DNA from: Burkholderia cepacia GG4 | GTDB lineage: Bacteria > Pseudomonadota > Gammaproteobacteria > Burkholderiales > Burkholderiaceae | Assembly: GCF_000292915.1 (NCBI RefSeq) | Contig: NC_018513.1 | Coordinates: forward strand, 1,426,001 to 1,490,000 | Direction of reading: 5' to 3' | DNA length: 64,000 nt | Notes under the pieces: model-generated | The model's database searches: none | The model's input: only the letters and a program-made list of their open reading frames with translations | What the model was told of the DNA's origin: nothing | Shown here: positions 21,378 to 30,509 of the stretch, piece after piece | Layout: every line of letters begins with the position of its first letter | Numbering within the stretch: position 1 is the stretch's first letter | Translations under genes and position numbers: made by a program

Positions 21378-22040
21378 ATGGATGCTTCCCTGATACAGAC
21401 CATCGCCGTCTACGCGCTGCCCGTGATCTTCGCGATCACGCTGCACGAGGCCGCGCACGGCTATGCCGCGCGCCTGCTCGGCGACAACACCGCGTACATG
21501 ATGGGGCGCGTGTCGTTCAACCCGATGCGCCACATCGATCCGCTCGGCACGATCGCGATCCCGCTCGCGATGTATTTCCTGACCGGCGGTTCGTTCCTGT
21601 TCGGCTATGCGAAGCCGGTGCCGGTATCGTTCGGCAACCTGCGCAATCCGCGCTGGGGCAGCCTGTGGGTGTCGCTCGCGGGCCCGGCCTGCAACTTCGT
21701 GCAGGCGCTGATCTGGGGCGTGCTGACCATCGTGCTTCCCGCCGTCGGCATCGACGAGCCGTTCTTCACTCGGATGGCCTACGCGGGCGTCAGCGCGAAC
21801 CTCGTGCTCGGCGTGCTGAACCTGTTCCCGCTGCCGCCGCTCGACGGCGGCCGCATCCTGGCGGCACTGCTGCCGCCGAAGCAATCGATCGCGCTGTCGC
21901 GCATCGAGCCGTACGGTTTCATCATCGTCCTCGTGCTGGTCTCGACGGGCGTGCTGACGAACTTCTGGCTGCGTCCGCTCGTGAACGCCGCCGCCGGCAT
22001 TCTGAGCGCCATCCTGTCTCCATTCGCCTCGCTTTTCTAA
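21378..22040 (+). CDS. Site-2 protease family (M50) membrane metalloprotease
   Basis: A 220-residue integral membrane protein. The zinc motif HEAAH lies at residues 23-27 in the first helix, and the second ligand motif is in LFPLPPLDGGRIL. Several hydrophobic segments surround them, the last being YGFIIVLVLVSTGVL. There is no PDZ domain, so this is the short S2P group rather than RseP, and its substrate is unknown. A TACAAT box at 21364-21369 lies just before the ATG, and trpS follows after only 8 bases. Confidence 0.9.
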   Translation: MDASLIQTIAVYALPVIFAITLHEAAHGYAARLLGDNTAYMMGRVSFNPMRHIDPLGTIAIPLAMYFLTGGSFLFGYAKPVPVSFGNLRNPRWGSLWVSLAGPACNFVQALIWGVLTIVLPAVGIDEPFFTRMAYAGVSANLVLGVLNLFPLPPLDGGRILAALLPPKQSIALSRIEPYGFIIVLVLVSTGVLTNFWLRPLVNAAAGILSAILSPFASLF

Positions 22041-22048
22041 CGACAATC

Positions 22049-23251
<1,203 letters not shown>

Positions 23252-23260
23252 CCTGACGCC

Positions 23261-23863
23261 ATGCGCGAACCTGTCATTGCCGCCGCGGGCGGCCACGTCG
23301 CCCAGACCGAGCCGTCGCGCTGGGTCGCCCGGTGGGCGCGGCTCGTCCCGGCGGGCGGCGCGGTGCTCGACGTCGCCGCGGGCGGCGGCCGCCACGCGCG
23401 CTGGTTTGCGTCGCACGGGCATCCGGTCGTCGCACTCGACCGCGATCCGGTCGCGCTGGCCGCATTGCGCGCGATACCGGGCGTCGCTGCATGCGACGCC
23501 GATCTCGAGGGCGCGCCGTGGCCGCTGCCGGCCGGCAAGTCGTTCGCGGCCGTGATTGTCACCCATTATCTGCATCGTCCGCTCTGGCCCCATCTGCTCG
23601 ATGCAGTGGCGCCGGGCGGCGTGCTGATCTACGAAACCTTCGCGCAAGGAAACGAAACGGTCGGCAAACCGTCCAACCCTGCGTTCCTGCTCGCCCCGGG
23701 CGAGCTGCTGGACGCGGTGCGCGGCCGCCTGCGGGTGGTCGCGTACGAGGACGGATTCGTCGCCGCGCCGCGCGAGGCGTTCGTTCAGCGCCTCTGCGCG
23801 GTACGCGAGGGCGCGACCCCGACGGCGGGGGCGGGAATTCCACGTTACGAACTGCCCGGCTAA
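23261..23863 (+). CDS. Class I SAM-dependent methyltransferase
   Basis: A 200-residue protein with the SAM-binding motif [15 protein letters not shown] near residues 30-45, an acidic end of the next strand ([11 protein letters not shown]) and [18 protein letters not shown] in the motif IV region. [14 protein letters not shown] follows. This pattern matches small TehB-like methyltransferases, and the substrate is not evident. It starts 9 bases after trpS and stands before dapA, whose promoter-like TACAAT lies just past its stop. Confidence 0.85.
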   Translation: MREPVIAAAGGHVAQTEPSRWVARWARLVPAGGAVLDVAAGGGRHARWFASHGHPVVALDRDPVALAALRAIPGVAACDADLEGAPWPLPAGKSFAAVIVTHYLHRPLWPHLLDAVAPGGVLIYETFAQGNETVGKPSNPAFLLAPGELLDAVRGRLRVVAYEDGFVAAPREAFVQRLCAVREGATPTAGAGIPRYELPG

Positions 23864-23910
23864 TCCGCTACAATCTCAACGTTTACCGGTACATCAATCA
23901 ATCGCGTTTC

Positions 23911-24816
23911 ATGGCTAACGGCACCCAAGACGGCATTCAAATCCGCGGCAGCATCCCCGCGATCGTCACCCCGATGCTCGAAGACGGCAGTCTCGACCTG
24001 CCGGCGTTTCGCAAACTGATCGACTGGCACATCGCGGAAGGCACCGACGCACTCGTCGTGGTCGGCACGAGCGGCGAGTCGGCAACGCTCAACGTCGAAG
24101 AGCACATCCTGATGATCCGCACGGCGGTCGAGCATGCGGCGAAACGCATCCCGATCATCGCGGGCGCGGGCGGCAACTCGACCGCCGAGGCAATCGAGCT
24201 GACGAAGCACGCGAAGGCGGTTGGCGCCGACGCGACGCTGCAGGTCGTGCCGTACTACAACAAGCCCACGCAGGAAGGGATGTACCGGCACTTCAAGGCG
24301 ATCGCCGAAGCGGTCGACCTGCCGGTGATCCTGTACAACGTGCCGGGCCGCACGGTCGCGGACATGGCGCACGAGACGACGCTGCGCCTCGCTCAGGTGC
24401 CGGGCATCATTGGCGTGAAGGAAGCGACGGGCAACATCGATCGCGCCGCGCACCTGATCAAGGCCGCGCCGAAGCATTTCGCGATCTACAGCGGTGACGA
24501 TCCGACCGCGATCGCGCTGATGCTGCTCGGCGGCCACGGCAACATCTCGGTGACGGCGAACGTCGCGCCGCGCGCGATGAGCGACCTGTGCCGCGCGGCG
24601 CTGGCCGGCGACGTGGCGACGGCGCGCGAGCTGCACATGAAGCTGCTGTCGCTGCACAAGAACCTGTTCATCGAGGCGAACCCGATCCCGGTGAAGTGGG
24701 CGCTGCAGGCGATGGGCAAGATGCAGGGCGGCATCCGCCTGCCGCTCACGCCGCTCGACGAGCGCTGCCACGATGCAGTGCGTTCGGCCCTCGTCGAGGC
24801 CGGCGTCCTCGCCTGA
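23911..24816 (+). CDS. dapA: 4-hydroxy-tetrahydrodipicolinate synthase
   Basis: DapA condenses pyruvate with aspartate semialdehyde on the way to lysine and diaminopimelate. The 301-residue TIM barrel starts at ATG 23911. It has [12 protein letters not shown], the active-site Tyr in [15 protein letters not shown] and LYNVPGRT, and the Schiff-base Lys in [12 protein letters not shown]. The order dapA-bamC matches dapA-nlpB in many proteobacteria. The enzyme works in the same pathway as the aspartokinase at 50.7 kb, although the two genes are far apart. Confidence 0.96.
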   Translation: MANGTQDGIQIRGSIPAIVTPMLEDGSLDLPAFRKLIDWHIAEGTDALVVVGTSGESATLNVEEHILMIRTAVEHAAKRIPIIAGAGGNSTAEAIELTKHAKAVGADATLQVVPYYNKPTQEGMYRHFKAIAEAVDLPVILYNVPGRTVADMAHETTLRLAQVPGIIGVKEATGNIDRAAHLIKAAPKHFAIYSGDDPTAIALMLLGGHGNISVTANVAPRAMSDLCRAALAGDVATARELHMKLLSLHKNLFIEANPIPVKWALQAMGKMQGGIRLPLTPLDERCHDAVRSALVEAGVLA

Positions 24817-24927
24817 TGCAGAGGCGGCCGCGCCCTGCGGCCGCCGGCTCGACCCCTCATCAACCCGCACCGGCCGGCTCCGTCCGGCGCCGCTCCTGAC
24901 GAGCGTTCTAGCAAGACGAAGGATTTC

Positions 24928-26073
24928 ATGAAACGTTTCGCCTTTTCCTCTCGCGCCATCCAGGTTTCGGTGGTGGCGCTGGCGCTGGGCGCGCTCGCCG
25001 GCTGCGATACGCTGAACGATTACCTGGCCCCTGACCGGGTCAACTACAAGAACACGGGTTCGGCGCCGCCGCTCGCGGTGCCGAGCGACCTGAAGCCCGT
25101 GCCGACGACCCAGCAGTTCGTCGCGCCGCCGAGCAACGCCGGTCTCGGCACGCTGCCGCCGCGGGCGACGACGGCCGCCGGCAACGCGACCGACGGCGTC
25201 CCGAGCGCGCAGGATCCGCTCGGCATGCATATCGAGCGCGACGGCGACCATCGCTGGCTCGTCGTGGACGGCCGCACGCCCGAGCAGCTGTGGCCGATCC
25301 TGAAGGAATTCTGGCAGGAGAACGGTTTCTCGCTGAAGACCGACGCACCGTCGACCGGCATCATGGCCACCGACTGGGCCGAGAACCGCGCGAACATCCC
25401 CGACGACTGGTTCCGCCGCACGATCGGCAAGGTCATCGACTTCGCCTATTCGTCGGGCACGCGCGATCGTTTCCGTACGCTCGTGAACCGCACGCCGAAC
25501 GGCAACACCGACATCTCGATCACGCACAGCGCGATGGAGGAAATGATGGTCGGCCCGCAGGGCGGCACGTCGTCGCGCTGGGAAGAGCGGCCGCGCAACC
25601 CGGTGCTTGAAGCCGTGTTCCTGTCGAAGCTGATGCAGAAATTCGGCCTGAGCGATGCGCAGGCGAAGCAGCTGCTGACCGATGCGCGCCCCGCGACCGC
25701 ACCGGCGCAGGTGAGCGACACGAACGGCGGCGCCGCGACGCTGCAGCTGGCCGAATCGTTCGACCGTGCATGGCTGCGCGTCGGTCTCGCGCTCGACCGC
25801 ACCAACTTCGCCGTCGACAATCGCGACCGCGAGAAGGGCCTGTACACCGTCCGCTACGCGAATACGATGGAAGAGCTCAAGCGCGACGGCCTGTTCGGCA
25901 AGCTGTTCTACGGCGGCCCGTCGGCGGCCAAGCCCGGCAAGGAATACCTCGTCAACGTGCGCGCGCAGGGCAATGGCGGCACGCAGGTCGCAGTGGTCGA
26001 TGCGAACGGCCAGGTCGACAACTCGTCGGAAGCGCAGCGTATCATTTCGCTGCTCCACGCCCAGCTGAACTGA
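24928..26073 (+). CDS. bamC: Outer membrane assembly lipoprotein BamC
   Basis: BamC (formerly NlpB) is an accessory lipoprotein of the BAM complex, which folds outer-membrane beta-barrels. The 381-residue protein has a signal peptide with lipobox LGALAGC (Cys about 26). The unstructured DYLAPDRVNYKNT segment follows, which in E. coli binds BamD, and then two helix-grip domains (RWLVVDGRTPEQLWPILKEFW and AWLRVGLALDRTNFAVDNRDR). It follows dapA, as in E. coli. Confidence 0.93.
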   Translation: MKRFAFSSRAIQVSVVALALGALAGCDTLNDYLAPDRVNYKNTGSAPPLAVPSDLKPVPTTQQFVAPPSNAGLGTLPPRATTAAGNATDGVPSAQDPLGMHIERDGDHRWLVVDGRTPEQLWPILKEFWQENGFSLKTDAPSTGIMATDWAENRANIPDDWFRRTIGKVIDFAYSSGTRDRFRTLVNRTPNGNTDISITHSAMEEMMVGPQGGTSSRWEERPRNPVLEAVFLSKLMQKFGLSDAQAKQLLTDARPATAPAQVSDTNGGAATLQLAESFDRAWLRVGLALDRTNFAVDNRDREKGLYTVRYANTMEELKRDGLFGKLFYGGPSAAKPGKEYLVNVRAQGNGGTQVAVVDANGQVDNSSEAQRIISLLHAQLN

Positions 26074-26077
26074 ACGC

Positions 26078-26854
26078 GTGCGCTTCGCCAGCCTCGGTAG
26101 CGGCAGCGAAGGCAACGCGCTGGTCGTCGAGGCCTCGAGCGGCACGACGACCACCCGCGTGCTGCTCGACTGCGGTTTTTCAGCGAAGGAGGTCGAGCGC
26201 CGGCTCGGCCGCCTGAATCTCGGCATCGACGATCTCGATGCGATTCTCATCACCCATGAACACAGCGACCACGTCGGCAGTGCGCTGACGCTCGCGCGGC
26301 GCGGGTCGCTGCCGCTCTACATGAGCTGGGGCACGGCGCGCGCGGTGGGCGCGGACGAGGCTGATGTCGATCTCCACGTGCTGTGGGGCGACGAGACGGC
26401 CGCGATACGCGATCTGGCCGTGATGCCCTATACGGTGCCCCACGACGCGCGGGAACCGCTCCAGTTCGTCTTTATGGATGGTTGCCGCCGGCTCGGCGTG
26501 CTGACCGACGTCGGGATGGCCACGCCGCACATCACGACCGTCCTGAGCGGCTGTGACGCGCTGGTGCTCGAATCCAACCACGATACCGCGATGCTGGCCG
26601 GGAGCCGCTATCCGCAGTCGCTGAAGGCGCGGATCGGCGGCAATCACGGCCACCTGAGCAACGATGCCGCTGCCGGCATCCTCGCATCGCTCGAACGTAG
26701 CCGCCTCCAGCACCTGGTCGCGGCGCACCTGAGCCAGCAGAACAACCGGCCGGAGCTGGCTCGCCAGGCGTTTGCAGGCGTGCTGGGAACCGCTGGAGAG
26801 GAGGTGGTCGTGGCCACGCAGGACGCGGGCTTCGACTGGCTGACGCTCGGCTGA
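26078..26854 (+). CDS. MBL-fold metallo-hydrolase (YycJ/WalJ-like)
   Basis: A 258-residue metallo-beta-lactamase-fold protein starting at GTG 26078, five bases after the bamC stop. The metal motif ITHEHSDHVGS is at residues 59-69. LGVLTDVGMATPHI, the NHDTAML segment and LVAAHLSQQNN supply further ligands. It resembles the YycJ/WalJ group, some members of which act as 5' to 3' exonucleases. Its position behind bamC is conserved in betaproteobacteria as far as I recall. The gene ends before a strong bidirectional terminator. Confidence 0.88.
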   Translation: MRFASLGSGSEGNALVVEASSGTTTTRVLLDCGFSAKEVERRLGRLNLGIDDLDAILITHEHSDHVGSALTLARRGSLPLYMSWGTARAVGADEADVDLHVLWGDETAAIRDLAVMPYTVPHDAREPLQFVFMDGCRRLGVLTDVGMATPHITTVLSGCDALVLESNHDTAMLAGSRYPQSLKARIGGNHGHLSNDAAAGILASLERSRLQHLVAAHLSQQNNRPELARQAFAGVLGTAGEEVVVATQDAGFDWLTLG

Positions 26855-26917
26855 GCGGGCGCAGCAGTGGGCCGGATGGCCCGCGGCAGCCGCGCGCGCT
26901 GCGCGGAACCGACAGAC

Positions 26918-26949
26918 GTAAAAAAACCGGCCCGATGGGCCGGTTTTTT
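26918..26949. terminator. Bidirectional rho-independent terminator
   Basis: AAAAAACCGGCCC-GAT-GGGCCGGTTTTTT forms a 13-bp perfect stem with A and T tails, so it can stop transcription from both the MBL gene on the plus strand and the Ala-rich lipoprotein gene on the minus strand. Confidence 0.93.
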
Positions 26950-26966
26950 TCAGCTGATGCTGAGGC

Positions 26967-27230
26967 TTACTGGCTTGCGCCCGAAGCCGGAGCAGCCGTC
27001 GCTGCCGAAGCAGCCGACGCCACAGCAGCAGCTGCGTCGCTCGCAGCAGCCGTAGCCGACGATGCAGCAGCCGTAGCGTCGCTCGCAGCACCAGCAACTG
27101 CCGAAGCAGTCGACGAAGCAGCAGCAGCTGCGTCGCTAGCAGCCGACGAAGCAGCTTGATCAGCGCTCTTGTTGCAAGCAGCCAGTGCAACAGCAGCCAA
27201 CAGGGAAGCTACGAGGAGGGATTTCTTCAT
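26967..27230 (-). CDS. Ala/Ser-rich small lipoprotein
   Basis: A predicted lipoprotein of about 87 residues. The ATG at 27230 is preferred because AAAGGA lies about 8 bases upstream; a GTG at 27236 overlaps that site. The signal peptide MKKSLLVASLLAAVALAAC ends with the lipobox Cys at 19. The mature part is almost entirely Ala and Ser with some Thr, Asp and Val, in a repeating AASDAAAAASS-like pattern that could form a long alanine helix as in Lpp or OprI. Unlike Lpp it has no C-terminal Lys for murein attachment. The coding DNA is a run of GCA/GCC/GCT codons. No enzyme function is expected. Confidence 0.8.
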   Translation of the reverse strand: MKKSLLVASLLAAVALAACNKSADQAASSAASDAAAAASSTASAVAGAASDATAAASSATAAASDAAAAVASAASAATAAPASGASQ

Positions 27231-27459
27231 GATCACGTCCTTTTATGGTTAAAGGTAAGCAACAGCGCGAAACAATACCGGTAATGTGCTCCAACACCGA
27301 CCTGGGCCGCTGGTGGAGACGCACTTCTAGAGCGTGAATCTTCCCTACGGCTTGGGCGGAAATTATATGCACTTTCCTATCGACCGTCGACAAATGCGGG
27401 GTCAATACGTTGTCTTTCCCATACAGAATTTGATCTGTACGGGCATACGGGGCGGCCCA

Positions 27460-28680
27460 CTAAATCCGGTCTCCGACCCGTAGCCAGCCCGCACAATACC
27501 ACTCGTGCAGCAAGCCTGTCATTGAGGGAACCCGGGATAGTGTTACAAACCGTTTCGCCTCCATGTGGCGCAGATTGGCCAGTTCGGGCAGCCATTCGCT
27601 GGCTTGCTCGAGCGGTTCTTCTTCGCCATTAATGAAGTACGAGCGCGCGTTATACATCAATGCGGCGCGTCTGTCGAGATACACGCCCCGGCGTGACGCC
27701 TGCGCGACGAATGCGGTCTCGGACAGCGGACGCGCCGGCGGCTCAAAAACGACGTTCGATTTGGGTTCGCTCAGGTAGCAACCGAGGAATTCGGCGACGT
27801 CGCGCTTGCGCCAGCGGATCGCGTCGACGATCTCCGCCACGCGCTCGACCATCGCCGGCGGCAGCTGGGCAGGCGCGTCGACCGCCGGCTGCTTCGGATC
27901 GCGGTAAAGTGCGTCGCCGCGCTCGTCGCGCAGGCCGCCGCGTTCCGCGAGGTAGTACAGGAATTGCGCACCCAGTTCGCCGGCGGACGGCGCCCGAAAG
28001 CCGATCGAGCAAGTCATGCATTCGCCCTCGGCGACGCCGTCGTGCGCGATGTGCGGCGGCAGGTACAGCATGTCGCCGGGCTCCAGCACCCATTCGTCGG
28101 TCGGCTCGAAATGCTCGAGTATCTTCAGCGGCACGTCCGGCTGCAGCGACAGGTCCTTCTGCGCACCGATGCGCCAGCGACGCCGGCCTTCCACCTGCAG
28201 CAGGAACACATCGTACGAGTCGAAGTGCGGGCCGACGCCGCCGCCGTCCGTCGCGTACGAAATCATCAGGTCGTCGAGGCGCGCGTCGGGGATGAAGCGG
28301 AAGCGGTCGAGCAGCGCGCGGGCGGCGTCCACATGCAGGTCGAGCCCCTGCACGAGCAAGGACCAGGACTTGCGCGAAACGGCAGGCAGCGCGCCCGGTT
28401 CGAACGGACCGTGCGCAAGTTGCCACTTGTTACGAAAATGGGTGATCAGGCGCGCTTCGGCGTCATAGTCGGCCGCCAGCTCGAACAGCGCATCGCGCGT
28501 GACCGGCGGCTTCACGCCCGGGATCGCCTGGCGGATCAGCAGCGGTTTCTTCTGCCAGTAGCGGCGCATGAATTGTGCCGGCGTGAGGCCGCCGAGCAGC
28601 GGCGTGGGAAGATCGGAGGGCGGCGCGCCGAGCGGGGCGGCAGCGGTATCCCGCGGTTCGGCTTGAGACCGGTTGCGCAT
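27460..28680 (-). CDS. Cupin / JmjC-type ribosomal oxygenase (RoxA/YcfD-like)
   Basis: About 406 residues from ATG 28680. The family comprises Fe(II)- and 2-oxoglutarate-dependent hydroxylases; E. coli YcfD hydroxylates an Arg of ribosomal protein uL16. Visible features are AQFMRRYWQKKPLLIRQAIPG at the N-terminus, the metal motif HFDSYDVFLLQVEG, the strand RRWRIG, LYLPPHIAHDGVAEGECMT with the second metal His, and a C-terminal winged-helix-like region. The gene is divergent from the slyD-type gene with only 32 bases between the starts. Confidence 0.88.
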   Translation of the reverse strand: MRNRSQAEPRDTAAAPLGAPPSDLPTPLLGGLTPAQFMRRYWQKKPLLIRQAIPGVKPPVTRDALFELAADYDAEARLITHFRNKWQLAHGPFEPGALPAVSRKSWSLLVQGLDLHVDAARALLDRFRFIPDARLDDLMISYATDGGGVGPHFDSYDVFLLQVEGRRRWRIGAQKDLSLQPDVPLKILEHFEPTDEWVLEPGDMLYLPPHIAHDGVAEGECMTCSIGFRAPSAGELGAQFLYYLAERGGLRDERGDALYRDPKQPAVDAPAQLPPAMVERVAEIVDAIRWRKRDVAEFLGCYLSEPKSNVVFEPPARPLSETAFVAQASRRGVYLDRRAALMYNARSYFINGEEEPLEQASEWLPELANLRHMEAKRFVTLSRVPSMTGLLHEWYCAGWLRVGDRI

Positions 28681-28682
28681 CG

Positions 28683-28688
28683 TATAAT
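28683..28688 (+). promoter_or_regulatory. -10 box in the 32-bp divergent region before the slyD-type gene
   Basis: TATAAT lies 24 bases before the start at 28713. TTGAGA at 28663-28668 could act as -35, but the 14-base spacer is short, and it would lie inside the first codons of the divergent cupin gene. The two genes must share or overlap their promoters. Confidence 0.5.
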
Positions 28689-28712
28689 GAGACTTGTATT
28701 TGGGAGAATTGG

Positions 28713-29267
28713 ATGAAAATCGCAAAAAACACCGTCGTGTCGGTCACTTACAAGCTGTCGGATGCGCAAGGCAATCTGATCGAGGAAAGCGACGAGCCGA
28801 TGGTTTATCTGCACGGCGGCTATGATGGCACGTTCCCCAAGATCGAGGAACAGCTCGACGGCCAGGAGCCCGGTTACCAGGCGCAGATTCAGCTCGAGCC
28901 GCAGGACGCGTTCGGCGACTACGATCCCGAACTCGTGAAGATCGAGCCGCGCGATCGTTTTCCCGAGCCGATCGAAGTGGGCATGCAGTTCGAAGGCACG
29001 CCGGAAGACGGCGACGAGGAAGTGGATTCGCTGATCTACACGGTCACCGACATCGCCGAAGACAAGGTCGTGCTCGACGGCAATCACCCGCTCGCGGGCA
29101 TGGCGCTGCGTTTTGCCCTCACTGTGAAGGACGTTCGCGAAGCGACCGAGGACGAGATCGAGCATGAGCACGCGCACGGCGCGGAAGGGCTCGAAATCGT
29201 CGACGAGGACGAGGACGAAGACGAAGACGAGGGCGGCGACGAGCCGTCAGGGCGTACCCTGCACTGA
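28713..29267 (+). CDS. FKBP-type peptidyl-prolyl isomerase, SlyD-like
   Basis: A 184-residue cytoplasmic prolyl isomerase and chaperone of the SlyD type. It starts MKIAKNTVVSVTYKLSDAQG, a typical SlyD N-terminus, then GGYDGTFPKIEEQLDGQEPG and the insert-in-flap region QDAFGDYDPELVKIEPRDRFPE. Instead of the His/Cys-rich metal-binding tail of E. coli SlyD it ends in an acidic run of Glu and Asp near residues 165-178. A few His are present (HEHAHG), so some metal binding is possible. Confidence 0.9.
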   Translation: MKIAKNTVVSVTYKLSDAQGNLIEESDEPMVYLHGGYDGTFPKIEEQLDGQEPGYQAQIQLEPQDAFGDYDPELVKIEPRDRFPEPIEVGMQFEGTPEDGDEEVDSLIYTVTDIAEDKVVLDGNHPLAGMALRFALTVKDVREATEDEIEHEHAHGAEGLEIVDEDEDEDEDEGGDEPSGRTLH

Positions 29268-30509
29268 GCTGGCCGGCAGGCCGGGCGCCGGCCCTGAAGC
29301 AGGGGGCGGCGTGCTGCCCGGCGTCGTCGTGCCGTCGCCCTGCAGCGGTGGCGCGACCGACGACGAGTCGGGCAGTGCCGGCAACGCCGGGATTTCCGGC
29401 ATCTGGGGCAACGGGACATCGTCGCGCGGCACGAGCGGCAGCGCGGGCGGGATCGGCACGTTCTTCGGCACGTCCTGCAGGCTCACGTTGAAGATCGTTT
29501 GCCGGGCCGGCGAGACGTTCACTTGCACCCACTGATTCGCCGGATGACGCGGTCCGAACGCGACGCGCGTCACATTGCCCACCAGGGCACCGTCGTCCGC
29601 ATGCAGCGGGCGATCGATCAGGAAACCGTTCGCGAGCGGCTCGCTGCTTGCGTGCATCACCAGTATCGGGCCGCGGAATGTTGCCGCTGCCTTCACCAGC
29701 GTTCGTTTCAGCTCACGGAAGCCGTCGCGCACGCGCGGCCGGTTGAAGCGCAACCATGCAAAGCGCTCCGCGCGCTCATAGCGATCGAACTGCGGGTCGC
29801 CTTCGAAAATCACCACCATCGCGCGCGCTTCGCGCCGCTTCGCATATTCGGCCGCATGGTCGATCCAGAAACCGTTCGCGACGATGCGATCCTCGAACTC
29901 GCCGTTGCGGCCGCCAGCCGTCAGGTAATGGTTGTTCGGCGCCGGTGCGTTCAGCGCGACGAACACGACGTTGTCGTGCATCCAGCGCGCGTTTTCGCGA
30001 TACGGGCGGAACCGGGCGACCTCGCTTTCGCGCGTGATCGGCAGTGCGCCGGGGTCGGGCAGTGCCGCGTCCGCCAGCAGCGTCTGCCGCAGGAAATCCA
30101 GGCGCTCGACCGGATCGTAGCCGCCGCCGGCCGCGGTGCTGCATGTCACCCAGTCGTCGTGGCCGGGAATGAACACGAGCGGCACGCGCGACGCGTCGAG
30201 GATCGCGCCACGCTGCGTGTACAGCGAATCGCGGCACGCTTCCTTCGCGCCCTTGATGTCGCCCGCGTAGACGACGAACGCCAGGTTGCGCTCGCGCGCG
30301 ATCGAATCGAGCAGTCGCTGCGCGGCCGGTTCGTCGGCCGGCACGTTGATGACGCCCGACACGACCGCGAATGAATAGGGCGGGGCGGCGCGCTTGGGCG
30401 GCGCCGCCAGCGCGCCGGCCTGGGCCAGCGCGAGCACCGCCGCGACCAGCGCGGCGGCGACGCGGGCCGGCCGGCCCGACGGGACGCGTTTATGCGTGTC
30501 CGTCGGCAT
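29247..30509 (-). CDS. Exported calcineurin-like phosphoesterase-type protein, Pro-rich C-terminus
   Basis: About 420 residues from ATG 30509, which overlaps the mutS end by 20 bases. A signal peptide ([21 protein letters not shown]) points to export. The body resembles a metallophosphoesterase: [19 protein letters not shown] (residues about 80-100), [11 protein letters not shown] in place of the usual [24 protein letters not shown] and [10 protein letters not shown]. The GDxxG and GNHE/D motifs are therefore only partly kept (GDIKG, GHDDW). The last 70 residues are Pro-rich and low complexity. The substrate is unknown. Its 3' end converges with the slyD-type gene and overlaps it by about 20 bases. 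Confidence 0.75.
   Translation of the reverse strand: MPTDTHKRVPSGRPARVAAALVAAVLALAQAGALAAPPKRAAPPYSFAVVSGVINVPADEPAAQRLLDSIARERNLAFVVYAGDIKGAKEACRDSLYTQRGAILDASRVPLVFIPGHDDWVTCSTAAGGGYDPVERLDFLRQTLLADAALPDPGALPITRESEVARFRPYRENARWMHDNVVFVALNAPAPNNHYLTAGGRNGEFEDRIVANGFWIDHAAEYAKRREARAMVVIFEGDPQFDRYERAERFAWLRFNRPRVRDGFRELKRTLVKAAATFRGPILVMHASSEPLANGFLIDRPLHADDGALVGNVTRVAFGPRHPANQWVQVNVSPARQTIFNVSLQDVPKNVPIPPALPLVPRDDVPLPQMPEIPALPALPDSSSVAPPLQGDGTTTPGSTPPPASGPAPGLPASSVQGTP

Noticed and set aside
27422..27439. TACAGA-N6-TCTGTA inverted repeat between the cupin gene and the Ala-rich lipoprotein gene
   Set aside because: It lies at the 3' side of the cupin gene, far upstream of the lipoprotein start, with no second copy, so a regulatory role is not supported.
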